Assembly (NCBI GenBank): GCA_028456385.1
Contig: JALNQF010000169.1
Location: forward strand, 1 to 64,000
Direction: 5' to 3'
DNA: 64,000 bases
DNA from: Ophiosphaerella korrae
Lineage: Eukaryota > Ascomycota > Dothideomycetes > Pleosporales > Phaeosphaeriaceae
Shown here: positions 22,720-34,237 of the stretch, piece after piece
Position numbering within the stretch: position 1 is the first letter of the stretch
How the letters are laid out: the number at the start of each line of letters is the position of its first letter
Program-made: the position numbers and the translations under genes
Notes under the pieces: model-generated
The model's input: only the letters and a program-made list of their open reading frames with translations
Database searches by the model: none
What the model was told of the DNA's origin: nothing

Positions 22720-23461
22720 ACAAAAAAGAACACTTGGAAGTAGAATTCGCTGATGGTCGACTGTAGATAATCACTAGCCACGTGCATGCAGGAAATATAA
22801 CACAGCATAGCCGCCCTACTCACCTTCCCAACTATAACTAATTGCAGAACCTTCCGTTCCAATACCCGTCATCCTCCCGCAAAAACGAGCCGTTTATCGC
22901 GCACTCAATCCAGCCCCGCAACATCCCAATCCACACAAGTGCTCACCCACCCCCTCCCCAAAACAGCCAATTCCCCACTACCAATCGCAAAAAACCCCAC
23001 GTGCTCTGTACAGTACACAGCTAAAGTAAGCCTTGTTGCACCCCTCCCTCTCCCAAGATAGAAACAGGGCTTAGCAGAATAAAAAATATAAAAAAAGGCT
23101 TGGCCACACTTCTGACTACATTTGGCAAAGTACGCACAGCATGCACAGCACGCACAGCCTCGGGGCATGGCGCAACCCCATTGGCTACCAGCGCGATCCT
23201 TTGCGACGACACAGCCGTGTCTCATGACGTCGTGCGCTTGAGTATTTTCGCAAAGAGGATGGCGAGGAAGAAGGGGGGGGGGGGGGATATATATATATCA
23301 GTCAGGCAGGCGCTGCGTGGATATTGCAGACGGCAAGGAGTGAGTACAGCGACGGAGAAAGAAATACTCAGAGTTGATATTTTGGGGAGTGCGAAATCGA
23401 CCTGCGACGAATTTACTGATTATCACCCACCTCCCCCCCCCCCCCCCCCAAAAAAAAAAAA
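22720..23461. other. Intergenic with homopolymer tracts
   Basis: Holds a 14-G run (23273-23286) followed by an AT dinucleotide run, then 17 C (23433-23449) joined to 13 A that run into the ATG at 23462. No gene recognised; overlapping short frames are incidental. Confidence 0.5.
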
Positions 23462-24134
23462 ATGACACAACCACTCGACCCCTCCCCCAGCCCGGCCTCT
23501 CAATCTACCCAGGGTTCCTCGCAAGCAAGCCAGAGACGTTCCTCGTCAAAGGCCGCAACGCATGGTCGGACCGCGCCTCATACCTAATATCCTTCTGCTC
23601 GGCGACGGGCACCGCGCTCGCGCCTTTCCTCGAGATAGTCGAGCCGCAACGAAAGCACATCAGCTTCAAAACGATGGACGGGCAAGAAGTCATGCGCATC
23701 GTGAAGCAGACGCACCCATGGAGCGGGAAGAGCCCAGAGTACCACGGGATGCGGGGCGACGGCGCCGAGATATGGCATCTGAAGCTGAAGAGTGGGTGGA
23801 GTACCGAGTACCGTATGTGTGCGTGTTCAAAGCTTTGGGAGGAATGCTGAAATGGCTAATTATCGAATGTATAGAGTTGGCGATTGACGATGCGGTGGTG
23901 GGGGCGCGGCATGTGCTTGTTAAGAATAAGGTGTTGGGCGCGGACAAGGGCGTTTTGGTGGATGGGCAGCCGGCTGTGACTATGTCGAGGCATGAGGAGT
24001 GGTCGCATGTGCATCGGCATGATATCGTGAGTGTGGCGCCGGGCATGGATATTTTGCTTGCGCTGGGCGTGAATTGGATCCGGGCGGATAAGCAAAAGGA
24101 GGATACGAAGAAGGCGGTTTCGGCGGCCTCGTAG
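23462..24134 (+). CDS. LURP-one-related / tubby C-terminal-like protein (DUF567), likely frameshifted at the 5' end
   Basis: Translation gives LSIYPGFLASKPETFLVKG, GQEVMRIVKQ and EIWHLKLKSGWSTEY, then after a 62-nt intron (23813-23874) LAIDDAVVGARHVLV and ending KKAVSAAS, about 200 aa. These are strands of the phospholipid-scramblase/tubby-like beta-barrel fold (LOR family, function largely unknown). The only nearby ATG, 23462, is one base out of frame with this homology. One extra C in the C runs at 23479-23488 would restore M-T-Q-P-L in frame with L-P-Q-P-G-L-S-I-Y. A homopolymer assembly slip or a real one-base deletion are both possible. Convergent with the downstream receptor gene. Confidence 0.65.
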
Positions 24135-24373
24135 GCTGTTTGAGTGCGTTGTGCATGTCCTTTTCTAGGTTGTTTTTGATAGGTGGTGTAAAAGTAGCCG
24201 GCGTTGTTGAGCTTGTCTTGTTTGCTAGTGGATGAGGAAGGACGAGCCAAACGACTTATCCCGAATACCCACGGCGTACCATTTGCACTGGCGTTCCTTG
24301 GCGAAAGTCCATAGGCAGAGCGTTTTATTGATAAAGTTATTTCCCATAAATTCATATTCCTCGTCCTCACCCT

Positions 24374-26086
24374 TCACCCCCCATTCCCATTTTTCTTCCA
24401 CTTCCGCCCCCACTTGGACTCCTTACTAACATCCAACTGCGAAAACGAGCCCTCAGGCAAACATCCAATCCGACCAATCGGCGGCAGAGCGGTAATCCGA
24501 CTATCCCGGCTGCCAGAGCTCATCAGAGACTGTCTTGACGAGCCCTTGCTCGGCTTCGGTATGCTCAGCAACTCGACCTGTTCGGGCTTCGTGTTTTGGC
24601 GTTTGTCATGATATGGCGGCCGCGTCACCGCAACACTAGCTTCAGCGTAGTTACCCATCGCGGATTCCAGACGACGGGAGCCAGCGCGCATATGGCGGTG
24701 CGTCGAAGGCGTCATGGAATGGCGCGAAAAGAGACTATTAAAGCTTCGGCCGTGGCCGCTGTCATTCGCCTCCCGCGACCGATTCGCCCACGACAAGGGC
24801 TTTTTCCATTCACGGGGTCGGTCGTTTGGCGTGTTGTTGCTGTGCTCGCGACTGGGGTGTGTGATTTGCGAGAGCAGCTCCTTCACTCTGCGGGGCAACA
24901 GGCGGACGACAATGATGCGCACTTGGGGAAGGGCAACGCAGATGAAGCCGCAGGCGAGCTCGATAGTCGTCCAGATTGTCACTGGGACATAGTCCCACGT
25001 GGGATCGAACGAGCGCTTGAATGCGAGCAGTGTGTGCATGCGGATGAAGGTTGCGATGCAGCCGAATGCTCCGATGGCGAACATGAAGCTGACGCCGATC
25101 TTGCGCTTTCTCGTCATCTGGAGTTTGCGGATGAATACCAGGGGAAGAATGAGTAGTACCACGTCCTGGAAAATCGCAGAAGCAGAGTTGGCATACGCAA
25201 GAGCCTGCACGTCCATGCATTTCCCCTTGATGTCGAGATTCCAGAACGCAGGAACCGGCATGCAAGCAAAAGCAGTAAGGAGGAAGATTATAAGCGTATT
25301 AACAATCAGGTAAGTGAGAAAAACGTATGCGCAGATCTGGAAAGGCCTTGTCTTGAAGATTTGGAGATAGAAAAGGACGAGAGAAACTTTGATTAGACCC
25401 AGGACGATCACGTAAGTGGACGAAGAGATGTAGACTATGTCCATCAGTGGCTTGACACGCCAACGCAGTTGAACATACTCACAGAAACGTAGAATGCGCA
25501 GCAAATCGCCGTCTCCAAGATCCCACAGATGCTGGCCGAATCCCAGATGGGTCATGGCCAACACACACCCCGCAGGAATCGACAGAAGCAGCAGTGAAGT
25601 GGCCACGATCCAGTCGTCCAGCGCCACATGATGGGAGAGGAGCTTAGCCGCAACTCTCGTGATGACAAGCACCCAGGCAAGACCCCACAGAATGCTAGTA
25701 TACATGTAGATATTGCCCTGCTTAGACTCACGGGGCAAACTGCACAAGTTCGCCTGGACCTGCGCGGAAACCAGCGTATCGGCCATTGTGCAATTGGCAA
25801 GCATGCACGCCGCCTGAGCCTGAGCAAGATGGACATCTCTGCAAATACACTCCTGGTCGTCGAGCCGACATTTGGTCACCGGGGCGGCGAGCAGCACACA
25901 AGTGATCTGAACCTCTTATCAGCATTGTACCGGGGGGGGGGGGGGGGGAGACAACAGCAAACCCCAGCAACTTACTCCGCAAGTCGGCAGATCCGTCAGG
26001 CCCGCCTGCCTGGACTCCAGACGCACAGCGTGGCAGAGGCCCAGAAACAGCACACAGACAGCTACAAGGAGGGCGCGGACGACCAT
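24374..26086 (-). CDS. PTH11-type GPCR-like protein with CFEM domain
   Basis: About 531 aa. Exon 1 (25976-26086) encodes a signal peptide (MVVRALLVAVCVLFLGLCHA) and LPTCG. After the 69-nt intron 25907-25975, ITCVLLAAPVTKC continues the CFEM domain, giving eight cysteines (PTC, ITC, TKC, QEC, IC, AAC, NC, NLC). Seven hydrophobic helices of the fungal rhodopsin domain follow, then a long Ser/Arg-rich cytosolic tail ending WKKNGNGG. A 48-nt intron at 25435-25482 (GTGAGT...ATAG) has no stop and is a multiple of three, so it looks coding; removing it gives RFFYISSSTYVIVLGL, the family pattern. PTH11 receptors act in surface sensing; the ligand is unknown. Intron 1 contains a 17-G tract. Confidence 0.85.
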
Positions 26087-27643
26087 GGGTGCAAACGGTG
26101 CTGCGCGGCTGGGGTGAAGGCGTCACGATGCATTTCACGGCACCGCTGAGATTAGGGGGTCGTGGGGGGGGGGGGGGTTGAAGACAACAAACGAAGCAGA
26201 GCGGCATACCTTCTTGAGCACCCGCACGATTCATTCCACGGACTTTATGGCAAGCTAACCCGTCCATCTAAGTTTGAGCAGCGTGTCAGACCATCCTAGT
26301 GTTGAGCGCCTTTAGCTAATCAGCAGCAGTCGCCGCTCACGGGGGGGGGGGTGTGCTGTTGCTGACAGGTAGGTGTCGTGTCATGGCGCGAATTCGCTTG
26401 GACGAAACTAGATGGACGGTGTGCGTGGGTTGACGAGAAAAGAATGCGGCCTGTTGGATCCGGCACATGTTGTGCAACGGCGTAGTGCGTAGTACGTCGG
26501 CAATGTGCTTCGCTGCCCGGTCGTTGGATGCGGGCAAGCATTGCGTTCCCTGTCGACACGTGCGGGCGAGCTTACCATGCGCTGATCTGTGCCAGATCTG
26601 TGCAGAGCACCGACAACGAACTGTGTGCGTCAAACCGTGGACCGTAGCACTCGCAGATGGGGCACGGGACGGGACAGAGAAGATTGGTGGCGGTGCTAGC
26701 TCAGCGGAGTCGGAGGAGCATGACACAGGAGCATGGCGATATTTGTGAAAATAGAGGCCAACGGTCGTCGTCGAATGTCGCCGACTGATATGCCATCGGA
26801 CATGGTGGATTCCGAGACGCCGGACCGATCGCTTCATTTCTTGCAAATGGGCCCCTTCGATGCAAAAGTCAATCAAGTGGATTTGTTTTAGATCGCCACA
26901 GGGATGGCCCCCTGCCGGCAGATCCTCAATGATAGCTGCAGAGATCATGTATCAGTGGTTGGGCATGCGTGGTGGTGGCTTGCCCTTATGTCTACTTTTG
27001 CCTCCATCTGCATCTTTGTTGAGCCTCCTCCTCCTGTACGGTGGCAGCGCAGCCACCATGTGCCAGATGTGACATCACTCCTGCTTCTAGTTGTTCTTCC
27101 CCTTTATCTGGCTTCTTCTAACGCAGCTCGCTACCGGACATGGTTGCGTGGCCTCGGTAGATGCACATGTTAGCCAAAACCCCATGCAGAAGCAGAAATA
27201 GCATGTCAGATTTCCATGTGCAGATTCCCATCTTCTTTGCTTCTTCCAGAACATTCAAGCAAAATACCCCGTAGCCAGCACACTCGCCCATCACTCGTCA
27301 CTCGCCCATCACTCGTCACTCACACATCATGCAGTTGCACCTCGCACTAATCCCAATTTCAAAAATACCATGCAATTTTCATTGCCACATACTGTGCTAT
27401 GTATTTCGCCCCTGACAACTGCACAAAGTGCTGTGCAAAAAAAAAAAAAATAAAAAAAATAAAAAAAAAATGCCATAACAAAGTCCCTCACACCTACAAA
27501 AAAAACGCCAAACGCACGTTACACATTGCCAAGGCAAGAATGGCAACCCCATCATGACATGATGACCAAGGGAGGAACCGGAAATGAAGTGATAGAATGA
27601 ACTCATTTGATTAATTAACTCTGTATCGAACAAGGGGCGTGAC
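26087..27643. other. 1.5-kb intergenic, promoter side of the PTH11-type gene
   Basis: Contains G runs at 26164-26177 (14) and 26341-26351 (11), an A-rich tract at about 27438-27470 close to the cullin 3' end, and short duplicated TCACTCGCCCATCAC motifs near 27290-27330. No gene recognised despite several short frames. Confidence 0.45.
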
Positions 27644-30073
27644 TTAGGCGAGGTAACCTAGCTCGTCGCCCTCGAGACGCTCGAGGTATTCCTTCTCTAG
27701 CAAGATGTCTATGCATTTCTTGATGTCGGGTACGCGGGGCATGAACCGGTTCTTAATCTGTTGGATCGTTTCCGAGACGAGCTGTTGGTGCTTCATCTTC
27801 TTGCGGGATTTCATGATACGGACGATGGCCGACTAGGATTGGTTAGCGGTGTAAAACATGGGGTGGGAGTAGGGAAAATACACACCTGCATGAGCAGCTT
27901 GCGATCTTCCTCGATTGTCTTGTGCGTGTCTTCTGCTTCTGCCTTTTGCTCAGATTTGATACCAATGTTGAGGTTCATCTTGGCTTTCTTAGTCTTGAAG
28001 CCGGTGTTGAGCTTGTAGGTTGTGCCGGACTCGGGTTTGCCATTCTCTGGCTGCGTGATGAGCACTTTGGCCTTGATGAAGACGCCCAAGCTGGGGTCAA
28101 GCGTCTCTTTGTTGAGCTTGGTAGCCTCTGCAATCTCATCATAGGTGACTGTGTCACTGTCGTTGAACAACAACATGATAGCCATCTGGTAAGTCGAGAC
28201 CTGGAATGTTGGAGAAGCCTTGCTATTGGCAACCTTGCAGTAGTTCGCCTTAACTTCGCCTTTGCATAATTGCCACAACCAGGTCAACTTGCGACCTTGA
28301 TGCTTGTGGTTGTAGAAGCGAGAAAACCGGTCATACGTTGTGACGATAAGTTGTGGGGGCGTGAATGGTGTGGTGGGAGGGTTGAGTGGCCAGAAGCCAG
28401 TACCAAGGATGTGATAGCTGGCATCAACATTCGTCTTCATGTCCGCTTCATCAAGGTTATTAGACTGCCATTCTTTGTAGGCAGAGTTCAAGTCCTTGGA
28501 AATTTGCATGTCCTGGAACATGCGCTGGAGTTTGTTGGTGTATTCAAAACCACAGGCCTCTTTCAGTTTCGAGATCATGCTGGTCTCGGCATCGTCGGAC
28601 GCTGATGTAGTCTGTACCAGACGCTTCGCCAGCATGCGCGAGTAGAACTTCTGGAACACATCCTTGTCTTCGATGTACTTGAAGACGGTCATGATTTGGG
28701 TGAGCAGCCGCTCCATGTCGTCTTCCTCGCTCATCTTCGCACTCGACCGCTTCAGAAGAGTATCTGTGTACTTTGCGAGTAATTCGGGCGACTTGTTCGA
28801 GCCCGATTTGCAGATCTTGTTACGGTTGACAAATTCGCGGCAGGCGTTATCCAGCGATCTCACGAATTCCGACTCGCCGTTGAAAGCCTTGTTCACAAGA
28901 TCCTGGTATTGGGTGTGGACCTCAAGCAGTGCTTCAACGTACACCTTGGGCTCCAAGCCTTCGCCCTCTTGGGCGATCTTGTCGACAGCGGCCAAACCTG
29001 CCTTGCGGACATGGGTCTCGAAGCGACCACGCAACGGGTCCAAGCCTTCGGGGATACGGGCGAGCAGCTTGTACATACGGCCGAGGTCGTCGATCTTGTC
29101 GTGGTCGAGGAGGATCTGGAACTCTTCGCGCAGGGCTTGCGAGTGGTTTGTGATGAGTGACTGCTCGCATGTTCGCATCAACGGAGACATTATCTCGTTG
29201 AGGAGGTACAGTGGTACGCGGTCTTTCTCTTCATCCAGACGAGCCTCGGCCTTTTTCATGTACTCAACCACGCTGTTCTCTGCCAAGAATTGTTTAGATT
29301 CATTATCGTAGTATTCGGCCGTGGCGACCAAGAAGGGCTTCTCAAAGAACTCTTTGTACACGTCGAGGGTGGATTTTGAGCTGTCAGCCTCGTCGAGACC
29401 AAGCGAGACGAAGGAGTCGACAACGGATTTAATCTGAGACTGTTCTATGGTCTCGCCATTCCGTTGCTTCTCGACCAGCTTCAGGACGCTGCGCATGACA
29501 CTCTCCTGGGTGCCGGTGAACATGTCCTCCTTCCATCGAACCAGATGCAGGGTGTAGATGTCGTAGATGTGCTTCTTACCCTCATCCATCTCTCGTTTGA
29601 CCCAATGGCGGTTGAGGTAGCGGAACAAGTGATTGTTGTACTGTCCTGCAGTAGTGTACCGGTTCCACTCCTTGATGTAGAAGGTGAGGAGGGACTCATC
29701 GACATGCTGCCGCGATGCTGTCTGCACTTCCTGCAGATGTGACTTCAGGTATTCGATCAGGTGCTGGTAGAGGTCCTCGCCGAGGAGATGTGCGCCGCCA
29801 CGGTTGTTAGCAGCGTGGAAGGATGAGCCGGCGACAGCCTTCTGGGCAGTGCAGAAGTTGTGGATTGCGGTGTAGAGGCCCATGTACGTCTTCATGTCCA
29901 TGCCACCTCGCAGGTTGGTCATAATCTTCTCGACGCCGGCTTCTAGGTATTTCCATCTGTGGGGTGGTTGGTGACTGGGCGTCTGAATCAGAGTCTCACA
30001 CTTACGTAGCATTTACATCGTCCTTTGCAGGCACTGGCGGCATGGTGGACGCCGAGCTTGATGCGGAGGCCAT
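27644..30073 (-). CDS. cul1: Cullin-1, scaffold of SCF ubiquitin ligases
   Basis: Predicted 775 aa from three exons: 30006-30073, 27886-29956 and 27644-27832, introns 49 and 53 nt. The N-terminus reads DDVNATWKYLEAG, then [16 protein letters not shown], the Skp1/F-box-binding cullin repeat of CUL1. The cullin homology domain includes [34 protein letters not shown], which contacts the RING protein Rbx1. The last exon carries [16 protein letters not shown], the NEDD8 attachment site (Lys about 721), and ends with the canonical [10 protein letters not shown]. Length matches the family. It functions in nucleus and cytosol in regulated protein degradation. A (TG)n-rich stretch lies upstream. Confidence 0.96.
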
Positions 30074-30667
30074 GGTGGGTGTCGTCGCGTGCTCTGGGGC
30101 ACCTTTCCAGGACGACTTTTTGCGCGATAGAAACCTTATCTTCGGTATTGGTCAAGCCAAGGAGAAGGTGTGGGTCAGTGTGTGTGTGTGTGTGTATGTG
30201 TGTATGTGTGTATGTGTGTGTGTGGAGAGAGGGTGTTTGTGAGGGCGGCGGTGGAGGCGGAGGGGCGGCGAGTTGTGCAGACCAGGAAAGTAGAGCCTGG
30301 TGGGGGCTGCAACACACAACTCAAAGCTGGGGGGGGTGAGGGTGCAGCTCAGTTGTATGTTGCACGTTGCGGGCGGTGTGGATGCGGTTTTGTGAATCAC
30401 GACGAGCTTCAGGCAGCACTGGGTGAGCGAGCTTGGACTTGGCGGGGAAGCACCTCGACTCATGATTCAACTCTTCTGTGCCTTCTTTGCTTCAGCCTCA
30501 CGCTAACTCACGGCGGTGCCTGCATTACTTGAACATTGATCAATCAGCTCTGAAATGAGGCAATGAGATTCTATTTCGTTATGTGCGTCTATTTAATTCT
30601 TTGCAATATCGTGCAATGCATTCAACGTAACTGTTCGTACATGGTGTTTTCTGGCATGGCAGATGCG
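30074..30667. other. Intergenic with (TG)n microsatellite
   Basis: An imperfect TG/TATG dinucleotide repeat at about 30177-30223 lies some 100 bp upstream of the cullin start. The rest is the shared flank of the cullin 5' end and the K+/H+-exchange gene 3' end. No gene. Confidence 0.6.
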
Positions 30668-31636
30668 TCACTGCTGCTTGCCTTGCTGGGCCACATGCTC
30701 TGCCTTTGCATGTATCTTTGCAGTGATGTGGTCTGGGAGAGCGTCCTTGGCCCTCTGGCCCGCCTTCCCGGTCGCCTTCTCTTGCTCCAGCTTTTCTTCC
30801 ATAAGCTCTTCCTTGCTCTTGATGGACGTCTCTACCTGCTCCACCGCTCGCTCGATCTCAACCTCCATGTCTGGCAGCTGGAACTGTTCAGCAATCAGCT
30901 TGCCGTTCCACCGCTGCAGCACCATGACGTCTTTGGTGTCGTTGTTTGTTTGCTGGTGCACGACGCGCGCCACATCGTCTGTTTGCTGTTGGGTAGGCTT
31001 GGGTGCAGCGCGCGACAGCTGCCTGGTGGGGTACATTAGGCCGGCAGTGTAGAGCTCGTCGAGGGCTGCCGACGGCGTTGGCGTGGTGAGGCTGTGCTTG
31101 AGGAGGAACTCGAGGTACTTGGATCCAGCCAGGGCTTTCCAGTGCGAGTATGCGCGGTAGAGGACGTAGAAGAAGGGCAGGTTGGGGATGACAGGGATCA
31201 GCATGAAGGGCGCGGTGAAGGGCATGATGGCAATGCTCCACATCAGCTTGCTGCGATGCATGCGCTGCCGCTCTGTAGCCAGCTTCTCGAGGATGCCAGG
31301 CAGCTTCTCCTGCCTGACGTACCGGCCGGGGAACATGATCTTATACTTCTCCTTGCCCTCGACGAGCCTCTTCTTGCGCTGGGCAGTCAGGGCAGGCAGC
31401 GTCTTGAGGCCCCATTCCTCGTAGGGGATGCGCTTCAAGGCGTGGTTGCCGTAGAAGGTGACCTTTCTCTTCCAGCTGCCGAGCGCCTTGTCGTCCTTTT
31501 CCCAGGCGACCCAAGTTTCGCTGGCCTTGAGGGTGAGCTTGTCGAGGAGGGAGCGGTCCTTGGGGGCCTTCTCGTGCAGTTTTTCGCAGTAGACCAGCGA
31601 GCGGCGGGCGGAGATGGGCAGCAGGAAGAGGCGCAT
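30668..31636 (-). CDS. Mitochondrial K+/H+ exchange-related protein (Mit_KHE1 family)
   Basis: A 322-aa intronless frame from ATG 31636 (MRLFLLPISARR); the frame is open further upstream, but this Met begins the family homology. Characteristic blocks: LVYCEKLHEKAP, KASETWVAWEKDD, WKRKVTFYGNHALKRIPYEEWGLK, and a hydrophobic pair MWSIAIMPFTAPFMLIPVIPN / LPFFYVLYRAYSHWKALAGS. This family (yeast YDL183C/Mrx19-like) sits in the inner mitochondrial membrane and is needed for K+/H+ exchange activity. The C-terminus is an acidic/Gln-rich coiled-coil-like tail. Confidence 0.85.
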   Translation of the reverse strand: MRLFLLPISARRSLVYCEKLHEKAPKDRSLLDKLTLKASETWVAWEKDDKALGSWKRKVTFYGNHALKRIPYEEWGLKTLPALTAQRKKRLVEGKEKYKIMFPGRYVRQEKLPGILEKLATERQRMHRSKLMWSIAIMPFTAPFMLIPVIPNLPFFYVLYRAYSHWKALAGSKYLEFLLKHSLTTPTPSAALDELYTAGLMYPTRQLSRAAPKPTQQQTDDVARVVHQQTNNDTKDVMVLQRWNGKLIAEQFQLPDMEVEIERAVEQVETSIKSKEELMEEKLEQEKATGKAGQRAKDALPDHITAKIHAKAEHVAQQGKQQ

Positions 31637-32116
31637 GGCGAGGATGGTGTCAGACGGGATGCATGGCGCAGGCGCGGGCAGTGGTGTGTGGGCGAGGCAG
31701 GGCAGCGGTAGGCAATTGTTGGTTGTTTGTGACGGCCGCCCAGGATTGAAGATGCATTTCTGCAGTGCAATGACGTGGGCTGCGAGGCGGCTTGGACTGC
31801 TAGCGACCAACTGGGCATGGCCTGATCGGCGAACAAGCAAATCTCCCCCAAGCACAAGAAACAGGCGCCCGGGCCCCCCCAAACCCTCAACTGCGCCAGA
31901 GCCAGGCCTCCAGGTCTCGACGCTCACTAGGCGCCAGATAATACCACCGCCGCTCTGCTTCTCGTCCCTTTCCTTCTGGCCCCTAATCCTTTATACTAAT
32001 ACCGCAGTCGGCATGCTGGTGTTGTCGCCGCGCATCGTCTACTTCGCTCCCACCTAATCCCCTGCTGCCCTGCCCCGTCCTGCCCTCAGCCGGCGCGCGC
32101 AGCGGTTGGCACGGCC
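31637..32116. promoter_or_regulatory. Divergent promoter region (KHE1-like / SRF1-like)
   Basis: About 480 bp separate two start codons pointing away from each other, so both promoters must lie here. Pyrimidine-rich segments occur before each start. No specific site is claimed. Confidence 0.5.
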
Positions 32117-33627
32117 ATGGCAAGCAAGCCCATGGTCGAGCGCAGGAAGAGCGACCATAGCAGTGGCAACGCCAATGGCAATGGCAATGGCAATAGCAAC
32201 AGCCCAGCCAATGGAACAGGCACCGCCGCCCTGCCCTTCCTCACCCCCGACTCGGCTGCCCACGGGACCTCCCCGATGGCCACAGCGACACCACACCACC
32301 AGCCCTCGACGTCCAGCACCACCATCACCACGGCCAGCAGCCGCCTGCTGCCCTCGCCCATCCCCCCGCCCACAGCCTCGTCGGTCGCGTCGCAGCAGCG
32401 CCCCCAATCCAGGGTCAGCGCCGTGTCCGGCATATCGCGCGACAGCCAGGGCGAGGGCGCCGTGCGGAAGAGCCACAGCCAGTCTGTGTCGAGCACTCCC
32501 CACACGCTGGCCTCGTCAAGCCGCACGCTGAGCGCCGAGACCCGTGACCGCGAGAGACAGCGTGTAGCCAGGACCCTGCCCCGTGAGCCTACCCACCTGC
32601 CCACCTGCCGGCCCTGCCCGTCCTGCTCTGTCTGCATCTGCTAACACGCCCCAGCCTGGGTCCAGACTGCCGACGAGGACGACCATGCCGACGCCACCTC
32701 CCTCCTGCTGCCGCGCACCCCCACCTCGGTCCGCCACCCGTGCCACAACTTCATGCCCACGCCCAAGTCCAACGTGCCCGGCCGCCGGTTTGACCACGCC
32801 CGCGAAGGCGCCCCCGTCACGCTCAGCACGCCCGTCAGCGACAGCGCGCTCAAGTGGAAGCAGTTTGCCCAGGCCTCGTCGGCGTACGGCGACCACATGG
32901 ACCGCCCCATCTCGTCGCGCGGCCAGATTGTCGACGACGACTGGATGAAGGAGAACATGCCCGACCTGGAAACCCCGTGGCAGCCCATTGACGAGAGCAA
33001 GGCCGACGACGGCCTCGAGGGCTTCTGGCTGTTCAGCCCGGCCAAGCGCAGGCGGAGGCTGCTGCGTTTCCACAAGACCATCATGAACCACCCCATGGTC
33101 CCCGCCGTCATCCGCATGGTTGTCCTCATCTTCTCCATCATGGCCCTCTCCCTGGCAGGCGCCATCTTCCACAACTCGGACTCGGCCGGCTGCGAGAACA
33201 ACTCGTCCACCTGGATGGCCATTATCGTGGACGTGGTGGCGGTTGTGTACACCGTCTACATCACCTACGACGAGTACACGTCCAAGCCGCTTGGCCTGCG
33301 CTCGCACAATGCCAAGATGTCGCTTATCTTCCTAGACCTAGCTTTTATTGTTTTCCAATCTGCCAACCTCAGCCTCGCGTTCCAGGCGCTGACCGACGAG
33401 AAGTGGGCGTGCCGTGAGTCGCCCGATGCGCGTGACCAGGTGTGTCATTATACGCGGTCCATCTGCACGCGGCAGAAGGCGCTGGTGACGACGTTGCTCA
33501 TTGCCCTGCTTGCGTGGCTGGGTACCTTTACCATTAGCACCTTGAGGTAGGTTTTGGTCTGCCGCTGTGTAGCGTAACGTCGTCTTTGCTGATGCACTGC
33601 AGGTTGATACATCGTGTGGCAAGGTAG
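32117..33627 (+). CDS. SRF1-like regulator of phospholipase D, four-TM protein
   Basis: About 460 aa; introns 32583-32654 (72 nt) and 33547-33602 (56 nt), the last exon encoding only LIHRVAR. The N-terminal half is low-complexity (GN/SN repeats, Ser/Pro-rich) and probably disordered. The family core starts at KWKQFAQASSAYGDHMD, then GFWLFSPAKRRRRLLRFHKTIMNHPMVP, followed by four helices around VIRMVVLIFSIMALSLAGAIF, MAIIVDVVAVVYTVYI, SLIFLDLAFIVFQSANLSLAF and ALVTTLLIALLAWLGTFTI. The yeast homologue Srf1 regulates phospholipase D (Spo14) and phospholipid homeostasis. Assignment is from recalled motifs only. Confidence 0.7.
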
Positions 33628-34237
33628 CCTCAGCCCCTACGCTCACTTACAGCCTCACCCACCCGGGACCCCTTGTAACAGTACTCTTCAGTTATTCTTT
33701 TTGCTTTCTGTGAGCTGGCATTGCACAGCGACGGCGCTGGGGGCGTTTTGCATAGTTTGCTATACGATTGCGTTGTCATTGCATGGATATGCACAGCTTG
33801 TCCATTTTCCTAGATTCCCGTACAATAGTGAATGCAAATAAGACGGCAATGCCCTATTTATCAACCCGTGTCTACCTACCTGCTGTGTATACGTACCACG
33901 GTACACGCATGTACCGTGTATTCCGAAACGCATGCACTAATTCACGCATTCCAGGGCAATTCCGGAGGCCCAGGCGGGAATAGCGCCGTGTGACCACGCG
34001 ACCCCGCCACTGCCCGGGTCTCCATTGCTCCATTCCCAAGGGGTGCCCATGCTTGGAACGCGGCTGTGCCAGTGGCGGCTCTGACGACTTGCACTCCTTC
34101 ACCCTTGACGCCACTTGGAGCCTTGTTCCATTCGCCTGTACCTTTATTCTTCTCCTGCTGCCTCTCCACTCCATTTCCTTTCTACCTTTTTGCCCCTGCA
34201 CCCTGTACATACAAAAAACCCGTTACATGCGAGCATC
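33628..34237. other. Intergenic, 3' flank and 5' UTR
   Basis: Pyrimidine-rich leader sequence precedes the ATG at 34238. Several short frames without domains; no repeat or RNA recognised. Confidence 0.4.

Noticed and set aside
32086..33307. Several long frames opposite the SRF1-like gene
   Set aside because: Shadow frames caused by GC-rich, low-complexity codons; the + strand has the splice sites and membrane helices.
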